DNA of 64,000 nucleotides from Azospirillum thiophilum (GCF_001305595.1 NZ_CP012401.1:1169501-1233500), one strand, 5' to 3'. Positions 26,778 to 36,682 are shown, counted from the stretch's first letter. The notes: generated by a model from the letters alone, not told the origin. Program-made: numbers and translations.

Positions 26778-27674
26778 TTATGCCTCCGCCAGCAGATCGT
26801 CCGTATCCTCGACCCGCTTCAGCATCGACTGGCGCAGCTTCAGCAGGGCGCGGTGCTCGAGCTGGCGCACCCGTTCCTTGCTGACGCCCAGTTCGCGGCC
26901 CAGCTGTTCCAGCGTGGCGCCTTCCTCGCGCAGGCGGCGTTCGCGGATGATGGTGCGTTCGCGCGGGCTGAGTTCGCCGAGCGCGTCGGCCAGCCATTGC
27001 GACCGGGTGTTGGCATCGCGCATGCCGATCACCACGTCCTCGGGCGACGGGCGCTGGTCGGCCAGGAAGTCCTGCCAGTCGTCGTCTGAGCCGTCGGCCA
27101 CCGGCGTGTTCAGCGACTGGTCGGCGCCGGATAGCCGCATCTCCATCGCCTCGACCTCCGACACCTCGACATGGAGTTCGCCGGCGATCCATTCGCGGCC
27201 TTCCTGGGTCAGGGGGGCGCCGCTGCCGTTCTGGGTGGCGCTGTCGATCTTGGCACGCAGGCGGCGCAGGTTGAAGAACAGCGATTTCTGCGCCGCGGTG
27301 GTGCCGGTCCGCACGATCGACCAGTTGCGCAGGATGTAGTCCTGCATGGCCGAACGGATCCACCAGGCGGCATAGGTCGAGAAGCGCACCTCGCGGTCGG
27401 GCTCGAAGCGGCCGGCCGCCTGCATCAGCCCGACATTGCCCTCCTGGACGAGATCGCCCATCGGCAGGCCGTAGTTGCGGAAGCGCGACGCGGTCGCCAC
27501 CACCAGACGGGTGTAGGCACGGACCAACTCATGCAGCGCCCGTTCGTCGGAGCCTTCGCGCCATTTGCGGGCGAGCTCGAATTCATGATCGCGCGACAAC
27601 AGTGGTTCGCGCATGGACGCCTTGATGAAGCTCAGGTTAGCACGCTGAGTCTCCGGATCGTCGATGTATGCCAT
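26778..27674 (-). CDS. rpoH: RpoH-type (sigma-32) RNA polymerase sigma factor
   Basis: 298 residues. Region 2 (LVVATASRFRNYGLPMGDLV, FSTYAAWWIRSAMQDYILRN) and region 4 (LSPRERTIIRERRL, LGVSKERVRQLEHRALLKLR) are complete. The RpoH box is QKSLFFNLRR, diagnostic for heat-shock sigma factors. Alphaproteobacteria often have two or more RpoH paralogues; which one this is cannot be told. ATG 27674 follows GGAAGG; the longer reading from 27788 adds an unlike N-terminus. It converges with purH across the palindromic repeat. Confidence 0.92.
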   Translation of the reverse strand: MAYIDDPETQRANLSFIKASMREPLLSRDHEFELARKWREGSDERALHELVRAYTRLVVATASRFRNYGLPMGDLVQEGNVGLMQAAGRFEPDREVRFSTYAAWWIRSAMQDYILRNWSIVRTGTTAAQKSLFFNLRRLRAKIDSATQNGSGAPLTQEGREWIAGELHVEVSEVEAMEMRLSGADQSLNTPVADGSDDDWQDFLADQRPSPEDVVIGMRDANTRSQWLADALGELSPRERTIIRERRLREEGATLEQLGRELGVSKERVRQLEHRALLKLRQSMLKRVEDTDDLLAEA

Positions 27675-27861
27675 CCGTCCCTTCCTTCCCGTCTGGGCGG
27701 CGTCGTGTTCCTTCGCATATCCCCGTACTCGTGGGTCTTCGCCGCTCTGCCGCCTGTCCCCGGTCGATGCCGTCGGGTTACACAACAAGCATGGGCGTGC
27801 CCTGTTGCGGAATCATACGCAGGTGTAGGGTCGGCGGATCACGATGGTCAGACGAATTTTG

Positions 27862-27886
27862 CAGGCGGCTTATTCCAAGCCGCCTG
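27862..27886. terminator. Hairpin downstream of the pseudophosphatase gene
   Basis: A perfect 10-bp stem (27862-27871 with 27877-27886) around ATTCC, 88 bases past the stop of the minus-strand phosphatase-like gene and before rpoH. No U-tract follows, so it may be a Rho-linked or processing structure. Confidence 0.4.
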
Positions 27887-27973
27887 TGGGGATGGCTGGC
27901 CCTATGTCCGGGGGTATGGGCCCGGGGTTGTAACGGACGGTCGGAAGGGTGTGGGACCGGTGTTAAGGGTGGG

Positions 27974-28900
27974 TCAGACCTGGAAAAGGTCCAGCATCTC
28001 GCCGAAAGAATCGAAACAGGCGCAGACGAGATGCCCGCCCCGGCCGCAGCCGCCGTCCAGCGTGACCGCCACCGGTCCTGCGTCGACGCCTGGGCTGCCC
28101 GGCGTCCAGGCGGGATCGTAGCCGCGCACCAGCCGGCGGAATCCGCCATAGGGCTCCTCCAGCCGGGCGAAGGCGGCGCTGCCCCACCAGAAGGCGTCGC
28201 CCTGGCCGCCCAACGGGCGCTTGGGGTCGATGCCTGCACTGACCATCAGCAGGCTGCCGCCGCCCCTGCCGGCCATGCCGGCGTCGGGAATGCCATCGGC
28301 GGTCGTGCCGGTGCCGGTATAGGCGGCGCGGCGGAGCGCATTGAACAGCGCCTCGTGCCCTGGCCGGCGGGCCACCGCCTGACGCAACTCGCGGGTCCAG
28401 CGGCCCAGCATCACCGCCCCGCCGCGCGCCGCCGCCATGCCGGCGTCGGTGACGCCGCCATAGGCGGCCAATGTCGGTGCCACGCCCTGGTGCAGCATCC
28501 AGTCCAGAACGGTGCGGGGGTCGGGGGCGAAGTGGAGTTGCAGCAACTTCTGCCACATCTCCTCCTGCTGCCCGCGCAGATAGACGATGTCCGACGCGAT
28601 CATGCCGGGCATCGCCAGCAGCGCGATGCGGAAGGCCAGCAGCCGGTCGATGGTCTCCACCACCTGTTCGCCGAAGCCGATCATGTTGCCGAGATAGACC
28701 AGCCGGTCGCCGGGCCGGAAGCGCTGGCCGATGGCGTGGTGGATCACGTCGAGCCGGTCGGGCTGCGCGTGGATCGCTCCCACCGCCCAGACACGGCGCG
28801 GCCGGCCGAGCGGCGCGAAGCGGCCGTCGTCCTCGGTCGCCGCGGCATGGTGCTGCGTCTGGCCGGGGCGGGGATGAGCAAGGCGGGGCGGCAGGCCCAA
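27974..28900 (-). CDS. Catalytically degenerate PPP-type metallophosphoesterase
   Basis: 308 residues with the full order of PPP/bacterial Ser-Thr phosphatase motifs, but the metal ligands are replaced. GDIHG is GAIHA (41-45; only the His remains), GDxxDRG is GNMIGFG (71-77), GNHE is GQQE, HAG is SAG and GHT is GYD. The framework is preserved: DRLVYLGN before, AGIDPKRPL, and the closing LDGGCGRGGHL that matches DTGaxxGGxL. It is therefore probably a non-catalytic binding or scaffold protein. The start is TTG 28900 with GAAGGAG seven bases upstream. It lies downstream of carD in the same direction. Confidence 0.8.
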   Translation of the reverse strand: MGLPPRLAHPRPGQTQHHAAATEDDGRFAPLGRPRRVWAVGAIHAQPDRLDVIHHAIGQRFRPGDRLVYLGNMIGFGEQVVETIDRLLAFRIALLAMPGMIASDIVYLRGQQEEMWQKLLQLHFAPDPRTVLDWMLHQGVAPTLAAYGGVTDAGMAAARGGAVMLGRWTRELRQAVARRPGHEALFNALRRAAYTGTGTTADGIPDAGMAGRGGGSLLMVSAGIDPKRPLGGQGDAFWWGSAAFARLEEPYGGFRRLVRGYDPAWTPGSPGVDAGPVAVTLDGGCGRGGHLVCACFDSFGEMLDLFQV

Positions 28901-28996
28901 ACTCGAACTCCTTCAACGTCGATCCGACGACGACGGCCCAAAGGCGGCAGCCGGAGGGCGGCGGGGAGTGTAGGCGTGTCGTGCATGGACACAAAG

Positions 28997-29045
28997 GCGA
29001 AAAAACGAAACGGGCGCGCGGCTAGACGTAGCAGCCGCGCGCCCG
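28997..29045 (-). terminator. Rho-independent terminator after carD
   Basis: A perfect 13-bp GC stem (29011-29023 with 29033-29045) is followed on the minus strand by TTTCGTTTTTT. It lies 43 bases beyond the carD stop and would end leftward carD transcripts before the pseudophosphatase gene. Confidence 0.85.
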
Positions 29046-29087
29046 GTCGTGACACGGACGGAGTGTCGGAGCCCTATCGGGCAGCCA

Positions 29088-29588
29088 TCAGGCCGCCTTG
29101 GACAGCACCGATTCCAGACGTTCTGTCGCCTTGGTCTCGTCGATCTTCTCGACGGCGGCCAACTCGCGGGCCAGACGCTCCAGGGCGGCCTGATAGATCT
29201 GGCGCTCGCTGTAGGACTGGTCGGACTGGTCGGCACCGCGGTACAGGTCGCGCACCACCTCGGCGATGGACACCGGGTCGCCGGAGTTGATCTTGGCCTC
29301 ATACTCTTGGGCGCGGCGGCTCCACATCGTGCGGCGGACGCGCGAACGGCCCTGCAGCGTCTCCAGCGCGACCTTGATGCGGTCCTTGGACGACAGGCGG
29401 CGCAGGCCGGCGTTGCGGGCCTTGGTGACGGGGACCTTGAGCGTCATGCGCTCTTTCTCGAACGTGATCGCGTAGAGTTGAACCTCGAGTCCGGCAATGC
29501 TGTGGGTCTCGATCCCTTCGACCCGACCGACGCCATGAGCCGGATAAACGACGAAGTCACCGGCTTCGAAGTCAAGCTTGTTCGACAT
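29088..29588 (-). CDS. carD: CarD/CdnL-family RNA polymerase-binding regulator
   Basis: 166 residues. The N-terminal RNAP-interaction domain reads DFVVYPAHGVGRVEGIETHS (about 11-30) and the C-terminal helical domain contains the DNA-contacting basic/Trp segment RRTMWSRRAQEYEAKINSGD (about 84-103). CdnL/CarD proteins stabilise open complexes at rRNA and other promoters. A clear sigma-70 promoter lies 182 bases upstream. The carD-fdxA neighbourhood is common in alphaproteobacteria. Confidence 0.94.
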   Translation of the reverse strand: MSNKLDFEAGDFVVYPAHGVGRVEGIETHSIAGLEVQLYAITFEKERMTLKVPVTKARNAGLRRLSSKDRIKVALETLQGRSRVRRTMWSRRAQEYEAKINSGDPVSIAEVVRDLYRGADQSDQSYSERQIYQAALERLARELAAVEKIDETKATERLESVLSKAA

Positions 29589-29956
29589 GTGGATTGGCTC
29601 TCACTTCTCGCGATCACGCCATTTTGCCGTCCCGGTGGAAGGGACGAAAAAGGACCCCGGACAGTTATGGCGCCGTGGGGATGGGGTCCATCCACGACGA
29701 TCACAAAAGCCACGAGTCCTTGAACGAAAGGGAAACCGGCAATAGCGCGGAGGCCGGCTCCGGGCGCGCATTATAGCGATGTTACGCCCAAGTTACAAAG
29801 GGAACGCGCAAGCCCCCGGGTGGAAAACATCCATCCCCGGCCATGGCCGACCCGTCGATTTTGCATGGCAACATCGGCGGGTGCAATCGGTTGATGCGGC
29901 CCGACTCGAAAAAGCCGGCGGAACGGTCCCGGGCCCTGCGGGCCGCATCCGCTGGA
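29589..29956. other. Intergenic region between carD and fdxA
   Basis: 368 bases with no supported gene. It holds the carD promoter (29770-29798) and a 5' leader of about 175 bases. The part next to fdxA (29890-29956) contains GC-rich inverted segments but no clear intrinsic terminator. Confidence 0.6.
29770..29798 (-). promoter_or_regulatory. Sigma-70 promoter for carD
   Basis: On the minus strand TTGTAA (29793-29798) and TATAAT (29770-29775) are separated by exactly 17 bases, an unusually good match to the housekeeping consensus. Transcription would start near 29763, leaving a leader of about 175 bases before carD. Confidence 0.75.
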
Positions 29957-30295
29957 TCAGCCCGCGCCGCCCGGCTTGGGAGAGAAGAATTTCTCGAACT
30001 TGCCGTCGACGTTCTTGAACTCGTCGGCGTCGGCCGGCGCGTCCTTCTTGCGGGTGATGTTCGGCCACTGGCCGGAATAGTCGCGGTTCATCTCCAGCCA
30101 CTTGGTCGCGCGGTCGTCGGTGTCCGGGACGATCGCCTCGGCCGGGCACTCCGGCTCGCACACGCCGCAGTCGATGCACTCGTCCGGGTGGATGACCAGC
30201 ATGTTCTCACCCTCGTAGAAGCAATCCACGGGGCAGACTTCGACGCAGTCGGTGTACTTGCACTTGATGCAGCCGTCGGTGACGACGTAGGGCAT
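29957..30295 (-). CDS. fdxA: Ferredoxin FdxA (7Fe-8S type)
   Basis: 112 residues. Cluster ligands are in [18 protein letters not shown] (first motif with the extra Cys pattern of a 3Fe-4S cluster) and [12 protein letters not shown] (4Fe-4S). After about residue 60 the tail [16 protein letters not shown] is typical of FdxA, a soluble low-potential electron carrier. Length and start are standard for the family. Confidence 0.95.
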   Translation of the reverse strand: MPYVVTDGCIKCKYTDCVEVCPVDCFYEGENMLVIHPDECIDCGVCEPECPAEAIVPDTDDRATKWLEMNRDYSGQWPNITRKKDAPADADEFKNVDGKFEKFFSPKPGGAG

Positions 30296-30422
30296 GATTC
30301 ATTCTCCGCTGTTCCGGCTGGCGGCGTCAGCCGCGCGTCGCTGTCACGGCCTCGCATGTTGGAGCCGAATCCCGAAACGGGCACGCGCGTTGCGCCGGGC
30401 CGGATGGCCAACCCGGGCCTGC

Positions 30423-31376
30423 CTAGCACGCCGCGGACAAGCCGTTCAACCCCGTGCGTGATGTGGGCGCCCCTGTCGCAGGGGCAAGCGGAGTCATTGC
30501 CGGATCGATTTGTATGCCCTTCGCCGGATCGTCGGACACCGCTTCGACAAAGGCGCGCAGGCTGGCCGTCTCTATGGCGTCGGTCCGGCGGACGAAGCGG
30601 GTCGGCATGCGGGCTAGGCCGTCGGGAAGCGGCCGGGCGGCCAGCAGGTCGCGCCAGGGATCGCGCTCGACCACCGAGCGGGGCATGACCGTCACCCCCA
30701 TGCCGGCGCCGACGCAACCCAGGATGGCGTCGAGCGCGCCGAACTCCATGATCCGGAAGGGCACGCGTCCGGCCTCGCGCATCGCCATCTCCGCCCGGCC
30801 GCGGTAGGCGCAGGCACGGCCGAAGGCGATCAGGGTGCGGCGGGCCGAGTCGGTGGTCAATCCGGCGGCGGGTTCGACCAGCACCAGTTCCTCGTCGAAG
30901 ACGCGCTGCGCGGTCAGGTCGGGGTGCGCCACCTCGCCGCCGACGAAGGCGCCGTCCAGCCGTCCGGCCAGCACCTCACCCAGCAGGGTTTCGCTCGGGC
31001 CGGGGGTGATGGTCAGTTCCACGTCGGAATGGTCTCGGTGGAAGCGGGCCAGGATCCGTGGCAGCCGCACCGCGGCGGTCGATTCCATGCTGCCGATCGC
31101 CAGCCGTCCGCCGCGGCCCGCCGCCTCCGCCACCGCGTCGCGGGCCTGGGCGACCAGCCGCAGCACCCGGTCGGCGTAGCCGGCCAGCACGCGCCCGGCA
31201 GGCGTCGGCTCCATCCCGCGGCTCAGGCGCAGGAACAGGTCGACGCCCAAATCCTCCTCCAGCCGCTTGATCCGTGCGGTGACGTTGGACTGGACGCAAT
31301 GCAGGGACTCCGCCGCGCGGCTGACGCTGCCGGTGTCGGCGACCGCCTTCACCACCCGCAAACCGGCCAGATCCAT
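30423..31376 (-). CDS. LysR-family regulator, divergent from an MFS gene
   Basis: 317 residues. HTH: MDLAGLRVVKAVADTGSVSR, then LHCVQSNVTARIKRLEEDLG; effector domain from about residue 90 (RLAIGSMESTAAVRLPRILA). ATG 31376 follows GGGAGG by seven bases. It is divergent from a YbfB/YjiJ MFS transporter with 180 bases between starts, the usual LysR/target arrangement, so it probably controls that transporter. Confidence 0.92.
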   Translation of the reverse strand: MDLAGLRVVKAVADTGSVSRAAESLHCVQSNVTARIKRLEEDLGVDLFLRLSRGMEPTPAGRVLAGYADRVLRLVAQARDAVAEAAGRGGRLAIGSMESTAAVRLPRILARFHRDHSDVELTITPGPSETLLGEVLAGRLDGAFVGGEVAHPDLTAQRVFDEELVLVEPAAGLTTDSARRTLIAFGRACAYRGRAEMAMREAGRVPFRIMEFGALDAILGCVGAGMGVTVMPRSVVERDPWRDLLAARPLPDGLARMPTRFVRRTDAIETASLRAFVEAVSDDPAKGIQIDPAMTPLAPATGAPTSRTGLNGLSAAC

Positions 31377-31429
31377 CAAGACGCCTCCCGATCCATGCGC
31401 ATGGCACCCATCACCAGGAGTGGAGCTTA

Positions 31430-31455
31430 TCATTAGAACAATTCATTGGAAATGA
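31430..31455. promoter_or_regulatory. Candidate LysR-type operator region
   Basis: An AT-rich segment with TCATT at 31430 and AATGA ending at 31455, including a T-N11-A pattern, lies in the divergent LysR-MFS intergenic region. The symmetry is weak, so this is only a positional inference. Confidence 0.3.
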
Positions 31456-31556
31456 GGGTTTGGCGCGGCCATCATGACGGCGGGGCAATCGCCAGGACAA
31501 TCAATCCGCTGGCCAAGCAGTCGAAAGAGCCGGCGGAAACCGGGAGGGCGTGGATC

Positions 31557-32786
31557 ATGGTTCGGGTGCTGGTCGGAGGCGTGATCGGGCTTGCCATCGC
31601 AATGGGTGTGGCGCGCTTCGCCTTCACTCCGATCCTGCCGGCGATGCAGGCGGCGACCGGGCTGGGGGCTGACGGGGCGGGGCTGCTCGCGTCGTTGAAC
31701 TATCTGGGCTATTTCGTCGGCGCGCTGGCCGCCGGCCTGGTGCCGCACGGGGCCAGGCGCACCGCGGTCTTCCGGCTGTCGCTGCTGCTCAGCGTCGCCA
31801 CCACCGCGGCGATGGGGATGGATCTGGGCGATGCCGGGCAGGCGATGCCGGTCTGGCTGGTGCTGCGCTTCCTCTCCGGCCTGTCGAGCGCGGGCATATT
31901 CATCCTGGGCATCGCCATGGTGCTGGATACGCTGTCCCGCGGCGGCGGCGAACGCCTTGCCGGCTGGCTCTATACCGGGGTCGGGCTGGGCATCGCCTCG
32001 TCCGGGCTGTTCGTGGCGCTGGCCGGCGGCCGGCTCGGCTGGGCCGGTGATTGGCTGGCGCTGGGGGCGATCTGCGCCGTGCTGGGCCTGTTGCCCGGCC
32101 TGTGGGTGACCGATCCGCCGCCGCGGCATTCCACATCTGCCGCCGGGGAGGCTTCTGCGAGGCCGGCAAGCGGCCCGGCGCGGGCCGGCGGCGGTCTGTC
32201 GGCGCCGCTGCTGCTGCTGACGCTGGCCTATTTCCTGGAGGGGGGCGGCTACATCGTGTCGGCCACCTTCCTGGTCTCGATCCTCAAGACCGATCCCGGC
32301 ACCGCGGCGGTGGGCGAGGCCGCCTGGATGGTGGCGGGACTGGGGGCGATCGGGGCCGGCGTGTTCTGGGCGGCGGTCGCCCGGCGGACCAACAGCTGGT
32401 GGGCGCTGATCCTGGCCCATCTGACCCAGGCGGCCACCATCCTGCTGCCGATGACCGGCTCGCCGACTGTCGCCATTGCCTCGGCGCTGCTGTTCGGTGC
32501 GACCTTCGTCGGCATCGTGTCGCAGGCCTTCGCGTTGGGTCGGCAGTTGTCGGCCGGCGCCTCGGCCCGGGTGGTCGGTGCGTTGACCGCCGCCTATGGG
32601 CTGGGCCAGATCATCGGGCCGTTGCCGGCCGGGCTGGTGGTGACGCAGACCGGCAGCTTCAACGCCGCCCTGCTGGGCGCCGCCGCCGCGGTGGTGCTGG
32701 GCGCGGTGCTGCTGGCGTTCGGCATGGTGATCGCCGGACGGCAGGCCTCGGCTGACGCGGCGCTGGCCTCGCCAAATGTTTCGTAG
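31557..32786 (+). CDS. YbfB/YjiJ-family MFS transporter
   Basis: 409 residues, about 12 helices. The N-terminus VGGVIGLAIAMGVARFAFTP, then LPAMQAATGLGADGAGLLAS with NYLGYFVGALAAGL matches the YbfB/YjiJ group, whose substrates are unknown. ATG 31557 follows GGGAGG by nine bases; the longer reading from 31446 crosses the divergent promoter. A linker of Ala/Ser residues near 195 separates the two halves. It is probably controlled by the adjacent LysR protein. Confidence 0.88.
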   Translation: MVRVLVGGVIGLAIAMGVARFAFTPILPAMQAATGLGADGAGLLASLNYLGYFVGALAAGLVPHGARRTAVFRLSLLLSVATTAAMGMDLGDAGQAMPVWLVLRFLSGLSSAGIFILGIAMVLDTLSRGGGERLAGWLYTGVGLGIASSGLFVALAGGRLGWAGDWLALGAICAVLGLLPGLWVTDPPPRHSTSAAGEASARPASGPARAGGGLSAPLLLLTLAYFLEGGGYIVSATFLVSILKTDPGTAAVGEAAWMVAGLGAIGAGVFWAAVARRTNSWWALILAHLTQAATILLPMTGSPTVAIASALLFGATFVGIVSQAFALGRQLSAGASARVVGALTAAYGLGQIIGPLPAGLVVTQTGSFNAALLGAAAAVVLGAVLLAFGMVIAGRQASADAALASPNVS

Positions 32787-32922
32787 GTATTCATAGGGAT
32801 TGGCCGCGCCGGACGTTGCAGATACCTGCGACAATCGGCGCCCCGCCGCTGCGGATACTGCTGTTTTCCCTGATCGTCCGCTTTGGCTACAGTCTTGCCA
32901 CAACAAGCAGATCGGGGGAGTC

Positions 32923-33333
32923 ATGAAACGCAAGCTGGTTCCGGACGTGGTGAGGTCGCAGGAACTGATCCTGGTGCCGGAGGACACCTCCGTCGCCACC
33001 GTGTCGAAGATGATGGCCGAGAAGAACATCGGGGCGGTGCTGGTGGTGAACCACGGCGCCCTGATCGGCATCGTCACCGAACGCGACCTGAACAACAAGG
33101 TGCTGTCGAAGGATATCGACCCGTCGTCGGTCGAGGTCGGTGCGGTGATGACCCGCAACCCCGACAGCCTGCCGCCCGATGCCGACGCGGTCGACGCGCT
33201 GAAGCTGATGCATGATAAGCATTACCGCCACCTGCCCGTCACCCAGGGCAAGCGCGCGGTCGGCATCGTGTCGATCCGCGACCTGTTCAAGGTCGCCTAC
33301 GAACACATGATGACCGAACGCGCCGGGGCGTGA
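32923..33333 (+). CDS. Two-CBS-domain protein
   Basis: 136 residues made almost entirely of two CBS motifs: VPEDTSVATVSKMMAEKNIG with GALIGIVTERDL (about 18-60), and LPPDADAVDALKLMHDKHYRHLPV with VGIVSIRDLF (about 85-125). CBS pairs bind adenine nucleotides and act as energy or redox sensors. GGGGGAG lies two bases before the ATG. No effector domain is present, so it may act in trans on a partner. Confidence 0.92.
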   Translation: MKRKLVPDVVRSQELILVPEDTSVATVSKMMAEKNIGAVLVVNHGALIGIVTERDLNNKVLSKDIDPSSVEVGAVMTRNPDSLPPDADAVDALKLMHDKHYRHLPVTQGKRAVGIVSIRDLFKVAYEHMMTERAGA

Positions 33334-33340
33334 GCGGAAA

Positions 33341-33372
33341 GGGGGGCGCCGCGTGTCGGCGCTGCGCCCCCC
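33341..33372. terminator. Terminator hairpin between convergent genes
   Basis: GGGGGGCGC (33341-33349) pairs with GCGCCCCCC (33364-33372), 9 bp with partial pairing inside the loop, between the CBS and TerC genes, which converge. The plus side continues into TCCTGTTC, a weak pyrimidine tract. Confidence 0.6.
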
Positions 33373-33393
33373 TCCTGTTCGGAGCCGCCTTCC

Positions 33394-34113
33394 TCAGTGT
33401 CCGACGGTCTGCTTGCGCCTTGCCATCAGGTTCAGCGCCTCGACCAGGGCGGAGAAGGCGATGGCGAAGTACAGGTAGCCCTTGGGAATGTGGAAGCCCA
33501 GGCCGTCCGCGACCAGTGCCACGCCGACCAGCAGCAGGAAGGACAGCGCCAGCATCTTCACCGTGGTGTGACGGTTGACGAAGTCGCCGACCGGGCCGGA
33601 GGCGAACAGCATCACCGCCATGGCGATGACTACGGCGGCGATCATCACCGGCAGGTGGTCGGACATGCCGACGGCGGTGATGACGCTGTCGAGCGAGAAG
33701 ACGATGTCCAGAAACATGATTTGGACGACGACCGAGGTGAAGGTGGCGTGCTTGGGCGCCGTCCCCGTCTCCTCATGGCCTTCCACGGTGTGGTGGATCT
33801 CCAGCGTGCCCTTGGCCAGCAGGAACAGGCCGCCCAGGATCAGGATCAGATCGCGGCCCGACACCTCCCAGCCGAAGGCGGTGAACAGCGGCTGCGTCAG
33901 CTGCGCCACCCAGGCGATGGAAGCCAGCAGCATCAGCCGGGTCAGCAAGGCCAGCGCCAGGCCGATGCGGCGGGCGCTGTGCTGCCGTTCGGGTGGCAGC
34001 TTCGACGCCATGATCGAAATGAAGATGATGTTGTCGATGCCCAGCACGATCTCCAACGCGGTCAACGTCAGGAGGCTGGCCCAAATATTTGGGTCGGCAA
34101 GCAGGTCGAGCAT
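33394..34113 (-). CDS. TerC-family integral membrane protein
   Basis: 239 residues with seven hydrophobic helices. The conserved acidic signatures are EIVLGIDNIIFISI (about 21-34) and DIVFSLDSVITAVG (about 137-150), each with Asp residues in the membrane, as in TerC/Alx. Family members export Mn2+ or are linked to tellurite resistance and protein secretion. A His-rich loop (EIHHTVEGHEE) lies between helices. It converges with the CBS gene. Confidence 0.92.
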   Translation of the reverse strand: MLDLLADPNIWASLLTLTALEIVLGIDNIIFISIMASKLPPERQHSARRIGLALALLTRLMLLASIAWVAQLTQPLFTAFGWEVSGRDLILILGGLFLLAKGTLEIHHTVEGHEETGTAPKHATFTSVVVQIMFLDIVFSLDSVITAVGMSDHLPVMIAAVVIAMAVMLFASGPVGDFVNRHTTVKMLALSFLLLVGVALVADGLGFHIPKGYLYFAIAFSALVEALNLMARRKQTVGH

Positions 34114-34304
34114 GAAGGGCGGAACTCCGGCGGTCTGTGGACGCAGTCAAAGGGAAATGGTGCCGGCGCCGCAGGGCACCAGCTTGATCGCGACCACATG
34201 AGATCGAAGCCGCCCCGCTGCAAGAGGGGAAAAGGTTCGCTGCCGCCGGAAATCAAGTCATAGGCGGTTCGGCCGGGTCCGGGCCGGTCAGGTCGCAGGC
34301 CTGA

Positions 34305-34520
34305 TCAGCTCAGATCAAGCAAGACGCGACCGCTCCGCCCGTCTGCCGTGGCGGGCGTCCGGCCGAAGGCGCCCCGGCCGGTGCCGTCCCGCGCACTCCA
34401 GGCCCGGCGTCGCACGGCCATCTGCAGCCGGCAATCCTGTGAGCAATAGCGCGGCGCCGGGCCGCGCGTGGATGTGCGGATGAATGGCCGGCCGCAGCAG
34501 GCGCAATAGAGGGTGGTCAT
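34305..34520 (-). CDS. Small zinc-finger-like protein
   Basis: 71 residues. MTTLYCACCGRPF then RYCSQDCRLQM gives a CxxC...CxxxC pattern that could bind one zinc ion, followed by a basic Arg-rich segment suitable for nucleic acid contact. ATG 34520 has GGAGGA eight bases upstream. The leader contains two hairpins, one with a U-tract just before the ribosome binding site. No family name can be given. Confidence 0.7.
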   Translation of the reverse strand: MTTLYCACCGRPFIRTSTRGPAPRYCSQDCRLQMAVRRRAWSARDGTGRGAFGRTPATADGRSGRVLLDLS

Positions 34521-34827
34521 GGGCGTTTCCTCCGCAAAAGGGCGGCCGTTCGATCCGGCCTTGCCCCCCAAGCCGCGGGGTGGAACCGGCCCCGCGGCTT
34601 TGTCGCTGTTGGTTTCATTGTGTCGGCCATGCCCGGCCCCCGCCACCGGTAAAAAGACATGATTGGCGGGCAGCGGGCCTGCAGTGGCCGCGAAACCGTT
34701 GCGGATGCAATCGTTTAGCGACGAAAACGCGTCAATTCGACGCTGGCGGCGGGGCTGGCGTCTTTCAAAGGTGGCGTCGCGGGCCTATCTCTTCCGCTTG
34801 ATCCATAATCCGGAAAGACGAGACGCG
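34521..34827. other. Divergent intergenic region with two strong hairpins
   Basis: 307 bases between the minus-strand Zn-finger gene and nhaA. On the Zn-finger side it holds a hairpin at 34540-34548/34556-34566 with UUUU next to the ribosome binding site and an 11-bp hairpin at 34570-34580/34590-34600. The nhaA side is AT-richer (34690-34800) and probably contains its promoter. No further gene is seen. Confidence 0.6.
34536..34600 (-). promoter_or_regulatory. Possible transcription attenuator before the Zn-finger gene
   Basis: On the minus strand an 11-bp stem (34590-34600 with 34570-34580) is followed by a second stem (34556-34566 with 34540-34548, two-base bulge) and UUUU at 34539-34536. 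The U-tract ends three bases before the GGAGGA ribosome binding site. The order resembles an intrinsic terminator inside a leader. Confidence 0.4.
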
Positions 34828-36036
<1,209 letters not shown>

Positions 36037-36176
36037 GCAGGTTTCCCCAGCCCGCCCATCTGTGGGCGGAGTCCGAAAACCTGCTTGGGACTGTGGAACC
36101 CGCGCGGCCGTGGCGGGTTCTCCCCTTGCGGGAATTCGCGCGGCCGGCGCGGGACCGACAGATCGGGGGACATGCG

Positions 36177-36614
36177 ATGATCGACGCCATCCGCACACGC
36201 CGACGCAGCGTCACGGAACCTCCCCCGCCGGGCGAGGCCCGCGACTCGGTTCCCATCGACTTCCAGCGGCTGGAGCGGCTGCGCCGCCTGTCTCGCCTGA
36301 TGGACAGCCGTTGGCGCATTCCCTTCACCCGCATACCGGTCGGCCTGGACGGTATCGCCAGCCTGGTGCCGGTGGCGGGCGACACGGCGACCGCGGTGGT
36401 GTCCGCCTACATCATCCTGGAAGCCGCCCGCTTCGACCTGCCCAAGACGCTTCTGGCCCGCATGGCCTTCAACGTCGCGGTGGATTGGGCGCTCGGTTCC
36501 GTCCCGGTGATCGGCACGGTGTTCGACGTCGCCTTCAAGGCCAACCGGATGAACCTAGACCTGCTGCACGAGCATCTGGAGCAGCGTCTTGCCGGCGCCG
36601 CGGCGAGGCGGTAA
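36177..36614 (+). CDS. DUF4112 family protein
   Basis: 145 residues. The conserved DUF4112 core is LSRLMDSRWRIPFTRIPVGL, DGIASLVPVAGDTATAVVSA and FNVAVDWALGSVPVIGTVFD, with two hydrophobic helices and a final FKANRMNLDLL. Function unknown; probably a small membrane protein. GGGGGA precedes the ATG by six bases. Its stop is 68 bases before hemN, and the FNR box of hemN lies between them. Confidence 0.88.
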   Translation: MIDAIRTRRRSVTEPPPPGEARDSVPIDFQRLERLRRLSRLMDSRWRIPFTRIPVGLDGIASLVPVAGDTATAVVSAYIILEAARFDLPKTLLARMAFNVAVDWALGSVPVIGTVFDVAFKANRMNLDLLHEHLEQRLAGAAARR

Positions 36615-36633
36615 GGCCGCGGCATCTGCGGTC

Positions 36634-36647
36634 TTGACGTGGATCAA
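36634..36647 (+). promoter_or_regulatory. FNR/FixK-type anaerobox upstream of hemN
   Basis: TTGACGTGGATCAA is a 14-base match to TTGAY-N4-ATCAA, centred 42 bases before the hemN ATG. If bound at the usual -41.5 position, transcription would start at about the start codon. Confidence 0.8.
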
Positions 36648-36682
36648 GGCAGGGGCGGGAAGGCTGCGGCACTCTGTCGCTC

